33,182 nucleotides of DNA, taken from assembly GCA_027031935.1 (NCBI GenBank), contig JALVPF010000346.1:1-33182 (forward strand). Reading direction: 5' to 3'. Positions 8,885 through 17,900 of the stretch are shown here, piece after piece; the first letter of the stretch is position 1, and each line of letters opens with the position of its first letter. Source of the DNA: Myxococcales bacterium (GTDB lineage: Bacteria > Myxococcota > B64-G9). The notes under the pieces are model-generated. The model did no database searches. It was not told the origin of the DNA and saw only the letters and a list, made by a program, of their open reading frames with translations. A program made the translations under genes and the position numbers.

Positions 8885-10276
8885 TCACTGCAAGTCCATG
8901 CAGCATCTGGTGCCTAAGTCTGCGGAAGTAAGATCCTTTCGATAGTTTTCAAAATCTTTCACGATGTTCGGGTTGCAGTTGGTGGATCGATCTATGAAAA
9001 ATGGATCCAAGCCCCTGGGACATGTCGTGCAATCCAGTCCGTCATCGCAAATGAGGCATGCATAGGATCCGCCACCTACCTGAGCGCTGATAGGTCCGAA
9101 CTTTCCATCGTTTACCAGCCATTCGTTCAGGTTTCCACTCATGTCGTAACATCCATAGTCATTGACACAGCTTTCATAAGATCCGGTAGGCGCAACCTCT
9201 GATGGTTCGAGCCAGCCCTCGTTGCATATTCCCGGTATGAAGTTGGTTCCATATGGATATGCGGTCAGAGCCGCACCGGAACATGCGGCCTGAAATTCTT
9301 CGGCTGTGCACAGCCGCTTGCCCTGTGCTTCACAGGCCCACTGGGCCCGGTACCAGCTCATGAAACCGGATGGAATGATTCCCGGCAAGGAGCATGCATA
9401 GAGTTCTACGGTGTGCGTTCCCTGCCCTGGAAAGCCTGCTGGATAGTCGTCCTGATGCTCACCAAACCTGGTTCCTGTGCAATCTGGGTTTTCAAAAACA
9501 GTAGTCTCGTAGGCGTCTATGGCAAAGTAGGTGCCATCATGCATTTGTGCCTTAACCATTATTCCGCCCGGTTCGTCTACGACTCCGCTGCAGTTATTGT
9601 CCACGCCGTCATTGGCATGGTCGCCTGACTCTCCAATGGGTACCACATGGGCATCTTCATCCGTAAGTCCATCACAGTCTTCGTCCTGTTGATCGCACTT
9701 TTCATCCTTGTCTTTTCTGTACGATGGCCCATAGTCACATTCGGTCCATTGTCCGTTTTTGCATGTCTGCACCGAGCCTTCACAGACTCCCTGTGTGAGG
9801 GGACATGGCCGTTGCTGTGCATCTTCATCGGTCTGCCCGTCGCAATCGTCATCCATGTTGTCACAGGTGCTGTCATCTTCCGAGGGCATCATCCCATTGC
9901 AAAGCACATGCGTTCCGTCATCAGAGCAGATGAAGATTCCTGCCGGACATTGACCGTTTGAACACTCCTGGCCGAGGTCCGGGAAGTCTTCGTCGGTGCT
10001 ACCATCACAGTCGTTGTCCACACCATCGCATGCCTCTACTCCACCATTTGTCTTGGCACATCCCCTTTCGCATTTACCCCTGGTGGTGCAGTGGAAACCT
10101 TCAGGGCATTGACTGTCATAAGTACAATCGAAGATGCACTTACCCTTCAGACAGTATCGACCATTGGGACATTGGGCATCGTTTGAGCATTCAGGCGCTT
10201 CTTCGCCGGAGCAGGCAGCAAGCCCTGGTAAAATGATTGCCATGAAAACAAGCGATAAACGAAAAACTCTTAGCAT
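8885..10276 (-). CDS. Cys-rich lipoprotein with MopE-like metal-binding repeats and a formylglycine-generating-enzyme/sulfatase-modifying (SUMF1-like) C-terminal domain
   Basis: Lipobox LAAC; 'CDGVDNDCDGSTDED', 'CDNMDDDCDGQTDED', 'CDQQDEDCDGLTDED' repeats; 'YRAQWACEAQGKRLCTAEEFQAAC...YDMSGNLNEWL...GGSYAC...GTRCC'. Start chosen at MLRVFRLSL (RBS GGAGATGAC). Confidence 0.8.
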   Translation of the reverse strand: MLRVFRLSLVFMAIILPGLAACSGEEAPECSNDAQCPNGRYCLKGKCIFDCTYDSQCPEGFHCTTRGKCERGCAKTNGGVEACDGVDNDCDGSTDEDFPDLGQECSNGQCPAGIFICSDDGTHVLCNGMMPSEDDSTCDNMDDDCDGQTDEDAQQRPCPLTQGVCEGSVQTCKNGQWTECDYGPSYRKDKDEKCDQQDEDCDGLTDEDAHVVPIGESGDHANDGVDNNCSGVVDEPGGIMVKAQMHDGTYFAIDAYETTVFENPDCTGTRFGEHQDDYPAGFPGQGTHTVELYACSLPGIIPSGFMSWYRAQWACEAQGKRLCTAEEFQAACSGAALTAYPYGTNFIPGICNEGWLEPSEVAPTGSYESCVNDYGCYDMSGNLNEWLVNDGKFGPISAQVGGGSYACLICDDGLDCTTCPRGLDPFFIDRSTNCNPNIVKDFENYRKDLTSADLGTRCCMDLQ

Positions 10277-10432
10277 GTCATCTCCAAGCTTTTTGGGATA
10301 TTTTGGCATAAAATTGCCAAAAGGTCTAAGGGGGAGAATAATCGCGAACTTTTTCCGCTTGAGTCTAAAAGCCTGTTTTAGTTTCGTACGATTTATGTTA
10401 AAAATAATATATTTGATAACCCTTATAAAAAA

Positions 10433-10822
10433 ATGGTGAGAAAAATGCCGAATGATGTGTCAGACGAGATTTTGTTTTACGAAGAACATGCATCGGCCCA
10501 ATCATTGAAAAGCACCTGGACACGACTGGCAAGCACATATGGGTGCATTGAAGTGACTTTGACCAAGCAGAGATTGATCATAAAGGCTCACTGGTATGCA
10601 AAGTGGTTGATAAACCTCTTGGCGCTGGATCAATGTCATGAGGTACCCCTTTCCAGAATCAGGGACATCAAGGTAAAGGGAAAATGGCACGCCGGGATTG
10701 GCATCGTGGATGTGCATTTTACAACACCAGAGGGAGATGACCGTATCTTGTCCCTCTATCTCAGAAAGCACACGAAGTTTGCAGACGCGGCAAAAGCATT
10801 GTTGTCTGAGCATTCAGCTTAG
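10433..10822 (+). CDS. Hypothetical protein, possibly PH-like (bPH) fold
   Basis: 129 aa with 'IEVTLTKQRLIIKAHWYAKWL...PLSRIRDIKVKGKW' pattern reminiscent of bacterial PH domains. Confidence 0.5.
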   Translation: MVRKMPNDVSDEILFYEEHASAQSLKSTWTRLASTYGCIEVTLTKQRLIIKAHWYAKWLINLLALDQCHEVPLSRIRDIKVKGKWHAGIGIVDVHFTTPEGDDRILSLYLRKHTKFADAAKALLSEHSA

Positions 10823-11021
10823 GATTAAAGGTACCCTTCAATCCCTGGTTTCTCACCCCGTTTGCCATCTCTGTAGCTATGCTGAGGAAACTTTTTCGGT
10901 GAGTTGAGGCCTCGGCGTGGTGAATCCACGACTGAGGACGATTCCTTGCATCTCCCTGATCTCACAAGTGATCTGGAAAATATGATTCCAGGGCTTGGGA
11001 GACTTGGTTTGGCGTTAAGTA

Positions 11022-11050
11022 TTGACAATATGACCAAGTGCTCATAAATA
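11022..11050 (+). promoter_or_regulatory. Putative promoter with overlapping dyad upstream of the ArsR gene
   Basis: TTGACA (11022-11027), 17-nt spacer, weak -10 TAAATA; imperfect inverted repeat AATATGA-N8-TCATAaA overlaps it. Confidence 0.4.
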
Positions 11051-11056
11051 TGAAGC

Positions 11057-11359
11057 ATGACAATGGATGAAAAAACACGTCGGGTTTTCAAGAAGCAGGC
11101 CAGGGTGCTCAAGGCCTTGGCCAACGAATCACGTCTCATGATCATCGACAGGTTGTCGTTGGGCGAGTGTTCGGTCGGGCAGTTGACCGAGTTGGTGGGT
11201 TCGGATCAATCGACTGTGTCCAAGCATCTGGCCGTGTTGAGATCCAATGGACTGGTGGAAGATCGTAGAGATGGCAACACGGTCTATTACAAGCTGCTGA
11301 CACCATGCGTGCTGAACTTCTTTTCATGTGCAAGCCAGGTGATCGAAGAAAGAAGTTAA
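11057..11359 (+). CDS. ArsR/SmtB-family winged-helix transcriptional regulator
   Basis: 'VLKALANESRLMIIDRLSLGECSVGQLTELVGSDQSTVSKHLAVLRSNGLVEDRRDGNTVYYKL' is a typical ArsR-family wHTH. Confidence 0.9.
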   Translation: MTMDEKTRRVFKKQARVLKALANESRLMIIDRLSLGECSVGQLTELVGSDQSTVSKHLAVLRSNGLVEDRRDGNTVYYKLLTPCVLNFFSCASQVIEERS

Positions 11360-11406
11360 ATTCCGGTCTTGCAATCTGCCGCCTTTGCTCTTCAAAAGTA
11401 TTTTTC

Positions 11407-12735
11407 CTATTTCCGAAAATAATTATCGGCGCTTAACAGGAACTGTGGCAGTGGAATGGTGGGTATACCCTCGATTTGCCCAGGCTTCATCTGCCTTCCT
11501 GTGATCAGGGAGTTGGAGTATTTCTTGATTTGCTTCAGGTCTCGTCTTCTGATCTGGCTTGTCCATTTGACCTCTACGGGGACGAACTCACGGCCCTTGA
11601 CCACTACCAGATCCACCTCGCCATTTGCCTTGATATAATAGACGGGATACCGTCTTGCCAGGTTGGCAGCAACGACTGATTCAACCAAGGCTGCTTTATT
11701 CTGTAGTTTGTGAATGTATCTTTCGCGATACAACCAAGTGCTTACTACTCCCGCAATAAAGGGATCTGCAAAATGGATTTTTCTGGCTTTCCGTGGAAAG
11801 CCTCTCATTTTGTTTTGATCGAAAGCCTCCAAAATGATTATTATATTCATGCGCTGGAGCATGCTACAATAGTCGATGAGGGTATCAGTAGAAATTCCGC
11901 TTGTCCTTTGTGCAAGACGGGTAAATGTTATCTGCGAAGTGACAGTCTCGTTCAAAGCTGCCAGGACTTCTTGGAGATACCTGGTGTTTTTACCTCGTTT
12001 TTCAAAATCCCCTCTAATCCACTGTTCAAAGGTTTGGACGGTAGCATGATCCAGTGAACCTTTTGAGGCAAGATCGTTTATTGCTTTGAGGTATCCTCCA
12101 CAAACGAGATAGCGGTCAAATGCCTGGAAAAGTTTTTCCATGTTGATCTGTTCTGTATTTGTCAACTCCGGAGAGGTCAGTTTGACATACTCTGCAAATG
12201 AAAGAGGATAGATTTCGAAATCGGTTTTTTTTGCATGGCCTCTCCTGCCAGGGAATCTTGCTGATGCCTCCTTCAGGATGACGCTGTCTGAACCTGTCAG
12301 TATGCAAAATCCCTTTCGAAATTTTCCTTCATCTGCCAGCGCTTTTATGGCCCTATCCCATCCACGCACAAAGGTGATTTCATCCAGTATGAGCAAGAAA
12401 ACTTCAGAAGTGGTTTTTTCCAGAAAAGCACGAATTTTGTTTGCAAGTCCATGGTAATCATCAATCATGTCGCAGGGAAGATAGAATACATTTTGTGGGC
12501 TAAATAGCTGTTCTTGCAACAAATGCTTGATAAGCAGTTTTGTGGAAGTACTCTTTCCTATCTGTCTACCCCCGGTCAAAATATATATGCCGGGTGTCGT
12601 CCAATGGATTTCCCGCCACCAGTCAAGAGGATGGACGAACTTGAGATCCTGCAGTTGGCTTAGATGGGGATCCAAGTGAAAATAGGCGGAAACATCTTTC
12701 CAGAATAGATTATGAATTGTATATTCTTCTAACAT
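11407..12735 (-). CDS. AAA-type ATPase of the AAA_14/DUF4143 type
   Basis: Walker A GGRQIGKST, Walker B-like LLILDEI, C-terminal nuclease-like 'ANGEVDLVVVKGREFVPVEVKW' typical of DUF4143 proteins. Confidence 0.85.
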   Translation of the reverse strand: MLEEYTIHNLFWKDVSAYFHLDPHLSQLQDLKFVHPLDWWREIHWTTPGIYILTGGRQIGKSTSTKLLIKHLLQEQLFSPQNVFYLPCDMIDDYHGLANKIRAFLEKTTSEVFLLILDEITFVRGWDRAIKALADEGKFRKGFCILTGSDSVILKEASARFPGRRGHAKKTDFEIYPLSFAEYVKLTSPELTNTEQINMEKLFQAFDRYLVCGGYLKAINDLASKGSLDHATVQTFEQWIRGDFEKRGKNTRYLQEVLAALNETVTSQITFTRLAQRTSGISTDTLIDYCSMLQRMNIIIILEAFDQNKMRGFPRKARKIHFADPFIAGVVSTWLYRERYIHKLQNKAALVESVVAANLARRYPVYYIKANGEVDLVVVKGREFVPVEVKWTSQIRRRDLKQIKKYSNSLITGRQMKPGQIEGIPTIPLPQFLLSADNYFRK

Positions 12736-12753
12736 ATCAAGAAGATATCATGA

Positions 12754-12771
12754 TTAGACAAATTTGTCTAA
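12754..12771. promoter_or_regulatory. Perfect 18-bp palindrome TTAGACAAATTTGTCTAA upstream of the DUF4143 ATPase gene
   Basis: Sequence equals its own reverse complement; lies 19 bp before the minus-strand start codon. Confidence 0.7.
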
Positions 12772-12776
12772 CTGCA

Positions 12777-12796
12777 ATTCGATAAATTTATCGAAT
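12777..12796. promoter_or_regulatory. Perfect 20-bp palindrome ATTCGATAAATTTATCGAAT upstream of the DUF4143 ATPase gene
   Basis: Sequence equals its own reverse complement; centre 24 bp from the previous palindrome; shared GAnAAATTTnTC core. Confidence 0.7.
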
Positions 12797-12814
12797 AGGA
12801 AGAGCCTGAGGCGA

Positions 12815-13609
12815 TTACAGGAGTGATATCTGTCCCAGGGGGGGAAAGCGTTCTGGCTTGTGCTGCTCGATGACTGTCAGTCCGGCACCCAGACCCAACT
12901 CGTCCAGGCCATGTCGAAGTGCTGCCCTGGCCTTGGCTGGAGTGTTGTTTGTGCGCGAAAGATGCATGGCAAAGAGGTGTTTCAGCCTTCCGTTGCCGAT
13001 GTCCCCAAGAAGCTCCACCGTGGCTTCATTGGACATGTGCCCTTGATCCGAAAGGATTCGCTGCTTGAGGTACCAGGGATAGGGTCCATTTTTCAACATG
13101 GTGACATCGTGGTTGGCTTCTATGGCCAAAAATTCGCAATTTTTCAAAGCGGCCTTTGCTTCACTGCTGGCGCAACCAGTGTCGGTCATCACCCCTAATC
13201 TTGTACCGTCAGGGAGGCAAAAGACGAAGCCCACCGGGTCTCGTGCGTCGTGAGAGGTTCTGAACGAGCTTATATTTATCTCTCCCAGCTCGTACCTGTT
13301 TCCAGGATCCATAAATATTTTTTCAGCCTTTGGTCTCTTGCCGAAGTATATGGCTCTGGAAGTCTGTTCCGTGCAAAAGATTTTTCTTTGCTCCTGCCTT
13401 GCTATACCGGCCAGACCCCGAACGTGGTCCTGGTGCTCATGGCTTATTAGCACGTATTCGACCAGGGAGAGATCAAGACCCAGGGATGCAGCCCGCCTGC
13501 CGATCTCCTTTCCGCTGAATCCGCAGTCCAAAAGAATGGCGGTACGGTTCCATTTGATGATGGTGGCATTACCACTCGAACCTGAGCCAAGAAAAAACAG
13601 TTCAAGCAT
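12815..13609 (-). CDS. MBL-fold metallo-hydrolase (YycJ/WalJ-like)
   Basis: MLELFFLGSGSSGNATIIKWNRTAILLDCGFSGKEI ... SHEHQDHVRGL (HxHxDH) ... TDTGCAS ... EANHD. Confidence 0.85.
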   Translation of the reverse strand: MLELFFLGSGSSGNATIIKWNRTAILLDCGFSGKEIGRRAASLGLDLSLVEYVLISHEHQDHVRGLAGIARQEQRKIFCTEQTSRAIYFGKRPKAEKIFMDPGNRYELGEINISSFRTSHDARDPVGFVFCLPDGTRLGVMTDTGCASSEAKAALKNCEFLAIEANHDVTMLKNGPYPWYLKQRILSDQGHMSNEATVELLGDIGNGRLKHLFAMHLSRTNNTPAKARAALRHGLDELGLGAGLTVIEQHKPERFPPLGQISLL

Positions 13610-13743
13610 CGTGTCTCCTGTCTTGCTACAGACCGATTCATGGTTTATGGAAGCCAGGTGCTGTTGTCAATGTACAAAAAGCTTGAGTACGAATCACGGG
13701 CGTTTTTGTTTATTCTCAGGACAGGGTATGGTAGGGAAAATCC

Positions 13744-14655
13744 ATGAGACACTCCTTTCTTTTCGTGGTGTTTTCTTGCGTGTGGCTCCTTGCTGCGAAG
13801 GATATTTTTGCCAAGGAACAATCCGGGTATAAGCAGGATTCCCGCCTCCATGGTGTCAATGCAAGTCCCTATGACGTGGACTTGGGACTGGATTTGGGCT
13901 TGACCATCGGGGCCATTACAATACTGGGTCTGCCTGACATCATTGGCCATGAGATCATACGCCCCTGGTGTGGGCTGGACTGTGACAAGAACGATATAAA
14001 TTCCATGGATCGACGGGTGGTGGGCAATACCTCGAAATTTGCTGACGTGTTTTCCGATGTGGGGCTGGGGGTCAGCGATGCACTTCCTTTTGTCCTTGGT
14101 ACCTTGGACGTTTTGATTTCACATCCTCCTGACGCCTGGTCCGGCTGGGCAAAGGACACAATGGTGTTGGCAGAGACATTGAGCCTTACACTGGCTTCTA
14201 CAAACCTCATCAAATACGTGGTCAGACGACCCAGGCCGTTTGTATACAGCGATCAAGTGGATGACCAAATCCGCCTGGCACCGGATTCGTCCCTGAGCTT
14301 TCCATCAGGGCATACCTCCAGCTCCTTTGCCATGGCAACGGCATACAGTTTCACCTTCATGCATCGTCACCCCAATACCCCTCTGGTCATACCCGTGTGG
14401 ATCGGTACTCTGGGGCTGGCTGCAGCGGTGGGTGTGGCCCGCACGCAAGCCGGCGAACATTTTTATACAGACGTCATCGCCGGCGCGGTTCTTGGCGCTG
14501 GCATGGGATTGCTGGTTCCATACCTGCATCTGCGCGAAGCGAATTCTTCCGAAAAACAAGGCGATAATGGAAACACAGCTGATAACGGGCCGAAACTTAC
14601 GCTCCTGCCCTTGATTACATCATCAGGTGGTGGGCTAGTCGTTTCTTTTCATTGA
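13744..14655 (+). CDS. PAP2-family phosphatase, signal peptide-bearing
   Basis: KYVVRRPRP ... SFPSGHTSSS ... GVARTQAGEHFYTDVIAG: the three PAP2 motifs. Confidence 0.9.
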   Translation: MRHSFLFVVFSCVWLLAAKDIFAKEQSGYKQDSRLHGVNASPYDVDLGLDLGLTIGAITILGLPDIIGHEIIRPWCGLDCDKNDINSMDRRVVGNTSKFADVFSDVGLGVSDALPFVLGTLDVLISHPPDAWSGWAKDTMVLAETLSLTLASTNLIKYVVRRPRPFVYSDQVDDQIRLAPDSSLSFPSGHTSSSFAMATAYSFTFMHRHPNTPLVIPVWIGTLGLAAAVGVARTQAGEHFYTDVIAGAVLGAGMGLLVPYLHLREANSSEKQGDNGNTADNGPKLTLLPLITSSGGGLVVSFH

Positions 14656-14662
14656 GTCGTCA

Positions 14663-14679
14663 TGACGCCTTTGGCGTCA
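14663..14679 (+). terminator. Stem-loop TGACGCC-ttt-GGCGTCA just downstream of PAP2 gene (no U-tract)
   Basis: Perfect 7-bp arms with 3-nt loop starting 8 nt after the stop codon; no following T-run, so terminator status is uncertain. Confidence 0.4.
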
Positions 14680-14710
14680 CCCGCAGATGATGAAAATCAC
14701 CCTGTAGCGT

Positions 14711-14802
14711 GTGGTACGGCCCTGTCTACGGCTGGCTACCCTTGGCTTCTCGGCAAGCTCGAAGCTACGGGCGGCTACGCCTGCCGCGGGCCTGCGAAGA
14801 TG
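14711..14802 (-). repeat. Single copy of the ~96-bp dispersed repeat, inverted relative to the 2647-2889 array
   Basis: 'gtggtacggccctgtctacggctggctacccttggcttctcggcaagctcgaagctacgggcggctacgcctgccgcgggcct' is the near-exact reverse complement of the 2647-2889 unit. Confidence 0.85.
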
Positions 14803-14954
14803 CTGCAATTTCAAAAATTTTTGTTGAGTTTTTTCATTGATTTCCTTTGGTCTCAAATTCGTTGATCGTTTGTCGACAATGTGGCAGAGTCTCCCACATT
14901 AGAATGTCTAGGGTATTTTTAGATGAACGAGTCATCAAAGGAGAGGGAGACGAA

Positions 14955-17900
14955 ATGAAAAAAATGTTTAATTTGTTTGGGGTGCTGATAGCTGTGGCAG
15001 CCATTGGTGCTACAGGGTGTTCAGGCAGCACTGTAGACTGTTCCGGTGTTGAAAACACCTGCGAGACTGCTGGAGCGACCCAGTGTTCCACTGACAATCT
15101 CGCTGTCGAGACCTGTGCGCCAAATGCTGATGGGTGCCTGGTGTGGTCCACCGAAGCATGTGGTTCAGGCATGGTATGTGACGCTTCCGGTGATGCTCCA
15201 GGCTGCGTTGTGGGATGTGAACATGAGTGCGATCCCAATGCTTTTCCTGCTTGCAGCTCTGATGGCTCGGCCATAGAGATATGCGTTTTGCAGGAAGATG
15301 GATGTTACGACCTTGTGAGCAATGCCTGCGATGCCGGTCTTGCCTGCGATGACTCGGGTGATGAGCCTGTTTGCTCATGTACCAACGAGTGCGATCCCGT
15401 TGATTATCCTGCTTGCAGCGACAATACCGAGGTGCCGGCCATAGAGACTTGCGAACAGGGTGACGATGGATGTTTTGACCTGGTGGTCACCAACTGCGGT
15501 GAAAACATGGATTGCGACGACTCGGGTGATGAACCAGTGTGCGTCTTGCAATGCGAGAACCAATGCGATCCGGCGGACTACCCGGCGTGCTCGGTTTCCG
15601 GTTTTGCCATCGACACATGCGTGATGGCCGAGAGCGGTTGCTACGAGCTGGTGTCTACCGATTGTGATAGTGGTCAGGCCTGCAATCCTGATACGACAGC
15701 ATGTGAAGCTTCTGGTTGCACCGATGACTGTGATCCTCTGAACTTCCCCGCGTGCAGTGCTGACAGTCTTGCAGTAGAAACCTGCGAACGGCAGGCCGAT
15801 GGTTGCTTCGACCTGGTAACCGCCGCTTGTGAGCACGGGCAGGCCTGTGCTCCTGAGACTGCAACTTGTGAATCCACCGGGTGTAACGATGATTGTGCTC
15901 CAGATGATTACCCTGTGTGCAGCGAAGATAACCTGGCTGTTGTAAGCTGTCAGATGCAGGCAGACGGCTGCTATGATGTGGTGAGCACAGCCTGCGATGC
16001 AAACTATGCATGCGATGCCGATTCGGTCACATGCGAGCTTACTTGCACCGACGATTGTGATCCTGCCGACTACCCTGCGTGCAGCGCCGATGGCTCTGCA
16101 GTGGAAAGCTGCGAGATGCAGGCTGACGGCTGCTATGATGTGCTAAGCGCCCCTTGTGATGCAAACTACTCATGCAACGCCGATTCGGTCACATGCGAGC
16201 CTACTTGCACCGACGACTGTGATCCTGCCGACTACCCTGCGTGCAGCGCAGATAACTCCGCGGTGGAAAGCTGCGAGATACAGGCTGACGGCTGCTATGA
16301 TGTGCTAAGCGCCCCTTGTGATGCAAACTACTCATGCAACGCCGATTCGGTCACATGCGAGCCTACTTGCACCGACGATTGTGATCCTGCCGATTACCCT
16401 GTGTGCAGTGCCGATAACCTGGCAGTGGAGACCTGTGAAGCGCAGGCTGACGGCTGCTACGATGTGATCTCCAGTAGCTGCGATTTTGCCCAGGTTTGTG
16501 ATGATGCCTCTTCTGCCTGTGTTGATGATTCCAGTTGTGAGGATAGAGTTTCTGATGGATCCTTTGAGGGCGGGACCCCTAACGCTGATTGGAATGAGGC
16601 CTCCACTAATTTCGGAACTCCCATTTGCACCGAGGCCGATTGTGGCAATGCAGGTGGAACCATGTTGCCCCGTACCGGGACTTACTATGTCTGGATGGGT
16701 GGAACCGATCAGATTGAGGATGCTCTGGTCAGCCAGGGAGTCCGAATCGCCAATGGTGCCCAGGCCCACCTGAACTTCTATCTGCACATTCCAGCAACAA
16801 TCAGCTCGGACCAGGAAGTGTTCGAGGTCTTGATGGACTCGGATGTGCTTTTTTCCATCAATGGAACCGAGACGGATGCTTATGCCGCCGACTACGTACT
16901 CGTGGATGTGGATGTGAGCAGCTATGCTGACGCGTCTTCCCACCTGTTGACCTTCCACGCCTCGACAATAGGAGCTGTAAACAACGTTGTGACCAATATC
17001 GCTTTGGATGATGTCTCCATCGTGTCCTGCGGCGGCACTTGTGTCAACGAGTGCGACACTCTTGACGAGCTGGCATGCAGTGATGACTTGACCTTGCTCA
17101 ATGTTTGTCAATTGAACAATTCAGACGGTTGCAACGACTGGGTTCTCGATACCAACTGTGCTGCCAATGCTCAGACTTGCGATGACAGCGTCGACCCGGC
17201 TGTCTGCGTTGCCTGCCAGGATGAATGCGCAAGTGATGGTCTGACCAGGTGCAATGGAGCATGGATCGAGACATGTACTGTCGGTGCTGACACCTGTCTC
17301 GATTGGGTGCAGACCACCGACTGTACCGATGTGGGCTACTGTGATGGGTCCAATGACCCTGCGGTCTGTGCACCTTACAACTCCATGGCACCCGGCGACA
17401 ACTGTGATGACGCAGCTTTGTTACCTCTGGATGTTCCCGCATCTCTTCCTGCACAGGATCTGTCCCAGACCACCTGCGGAAGGGGTAATGACTATTCCGA
17501 TACCTGTATGGGGAACTATGATGGCGGTGAGGATATCATTTACCAACTGAATGTAACAGAGCCAGTCGCGATAAATATTTTTATTGATCCCAAAGGTACG
17601 ACATATACGGGCATTGGCGTTGGGCTTGGTTGCCCACTGAGTTCGGACGACTGTGTGTTGGCTGGAGGAGTGAGTTCGTCTTCAGAGCCATACATGACCG
17701 GTTGTTTCCATCTGGAAACCGGGCTGTATAGCGTAATGATCGACACTTGGGCAGCCCCGGATTGCATTCCTGATTTTGATATTGCAGTAGAGCAATGCGA
17801 ATGCGCCGCAGGTGAAACACAGTGCATAGACGGTATGACCGCTGCTGTCTGCAGCCCTACCGGTCAATGGGAAAATACCGCGTGTGACGATGGATGTGCT

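Noticed and set aside
16332-17111. 259-aa minus-strand ORF within the giant lipoprotein gene
   Set aside because: Shadow of the repetitive Cys-rich coding strand; no recognisable domain.
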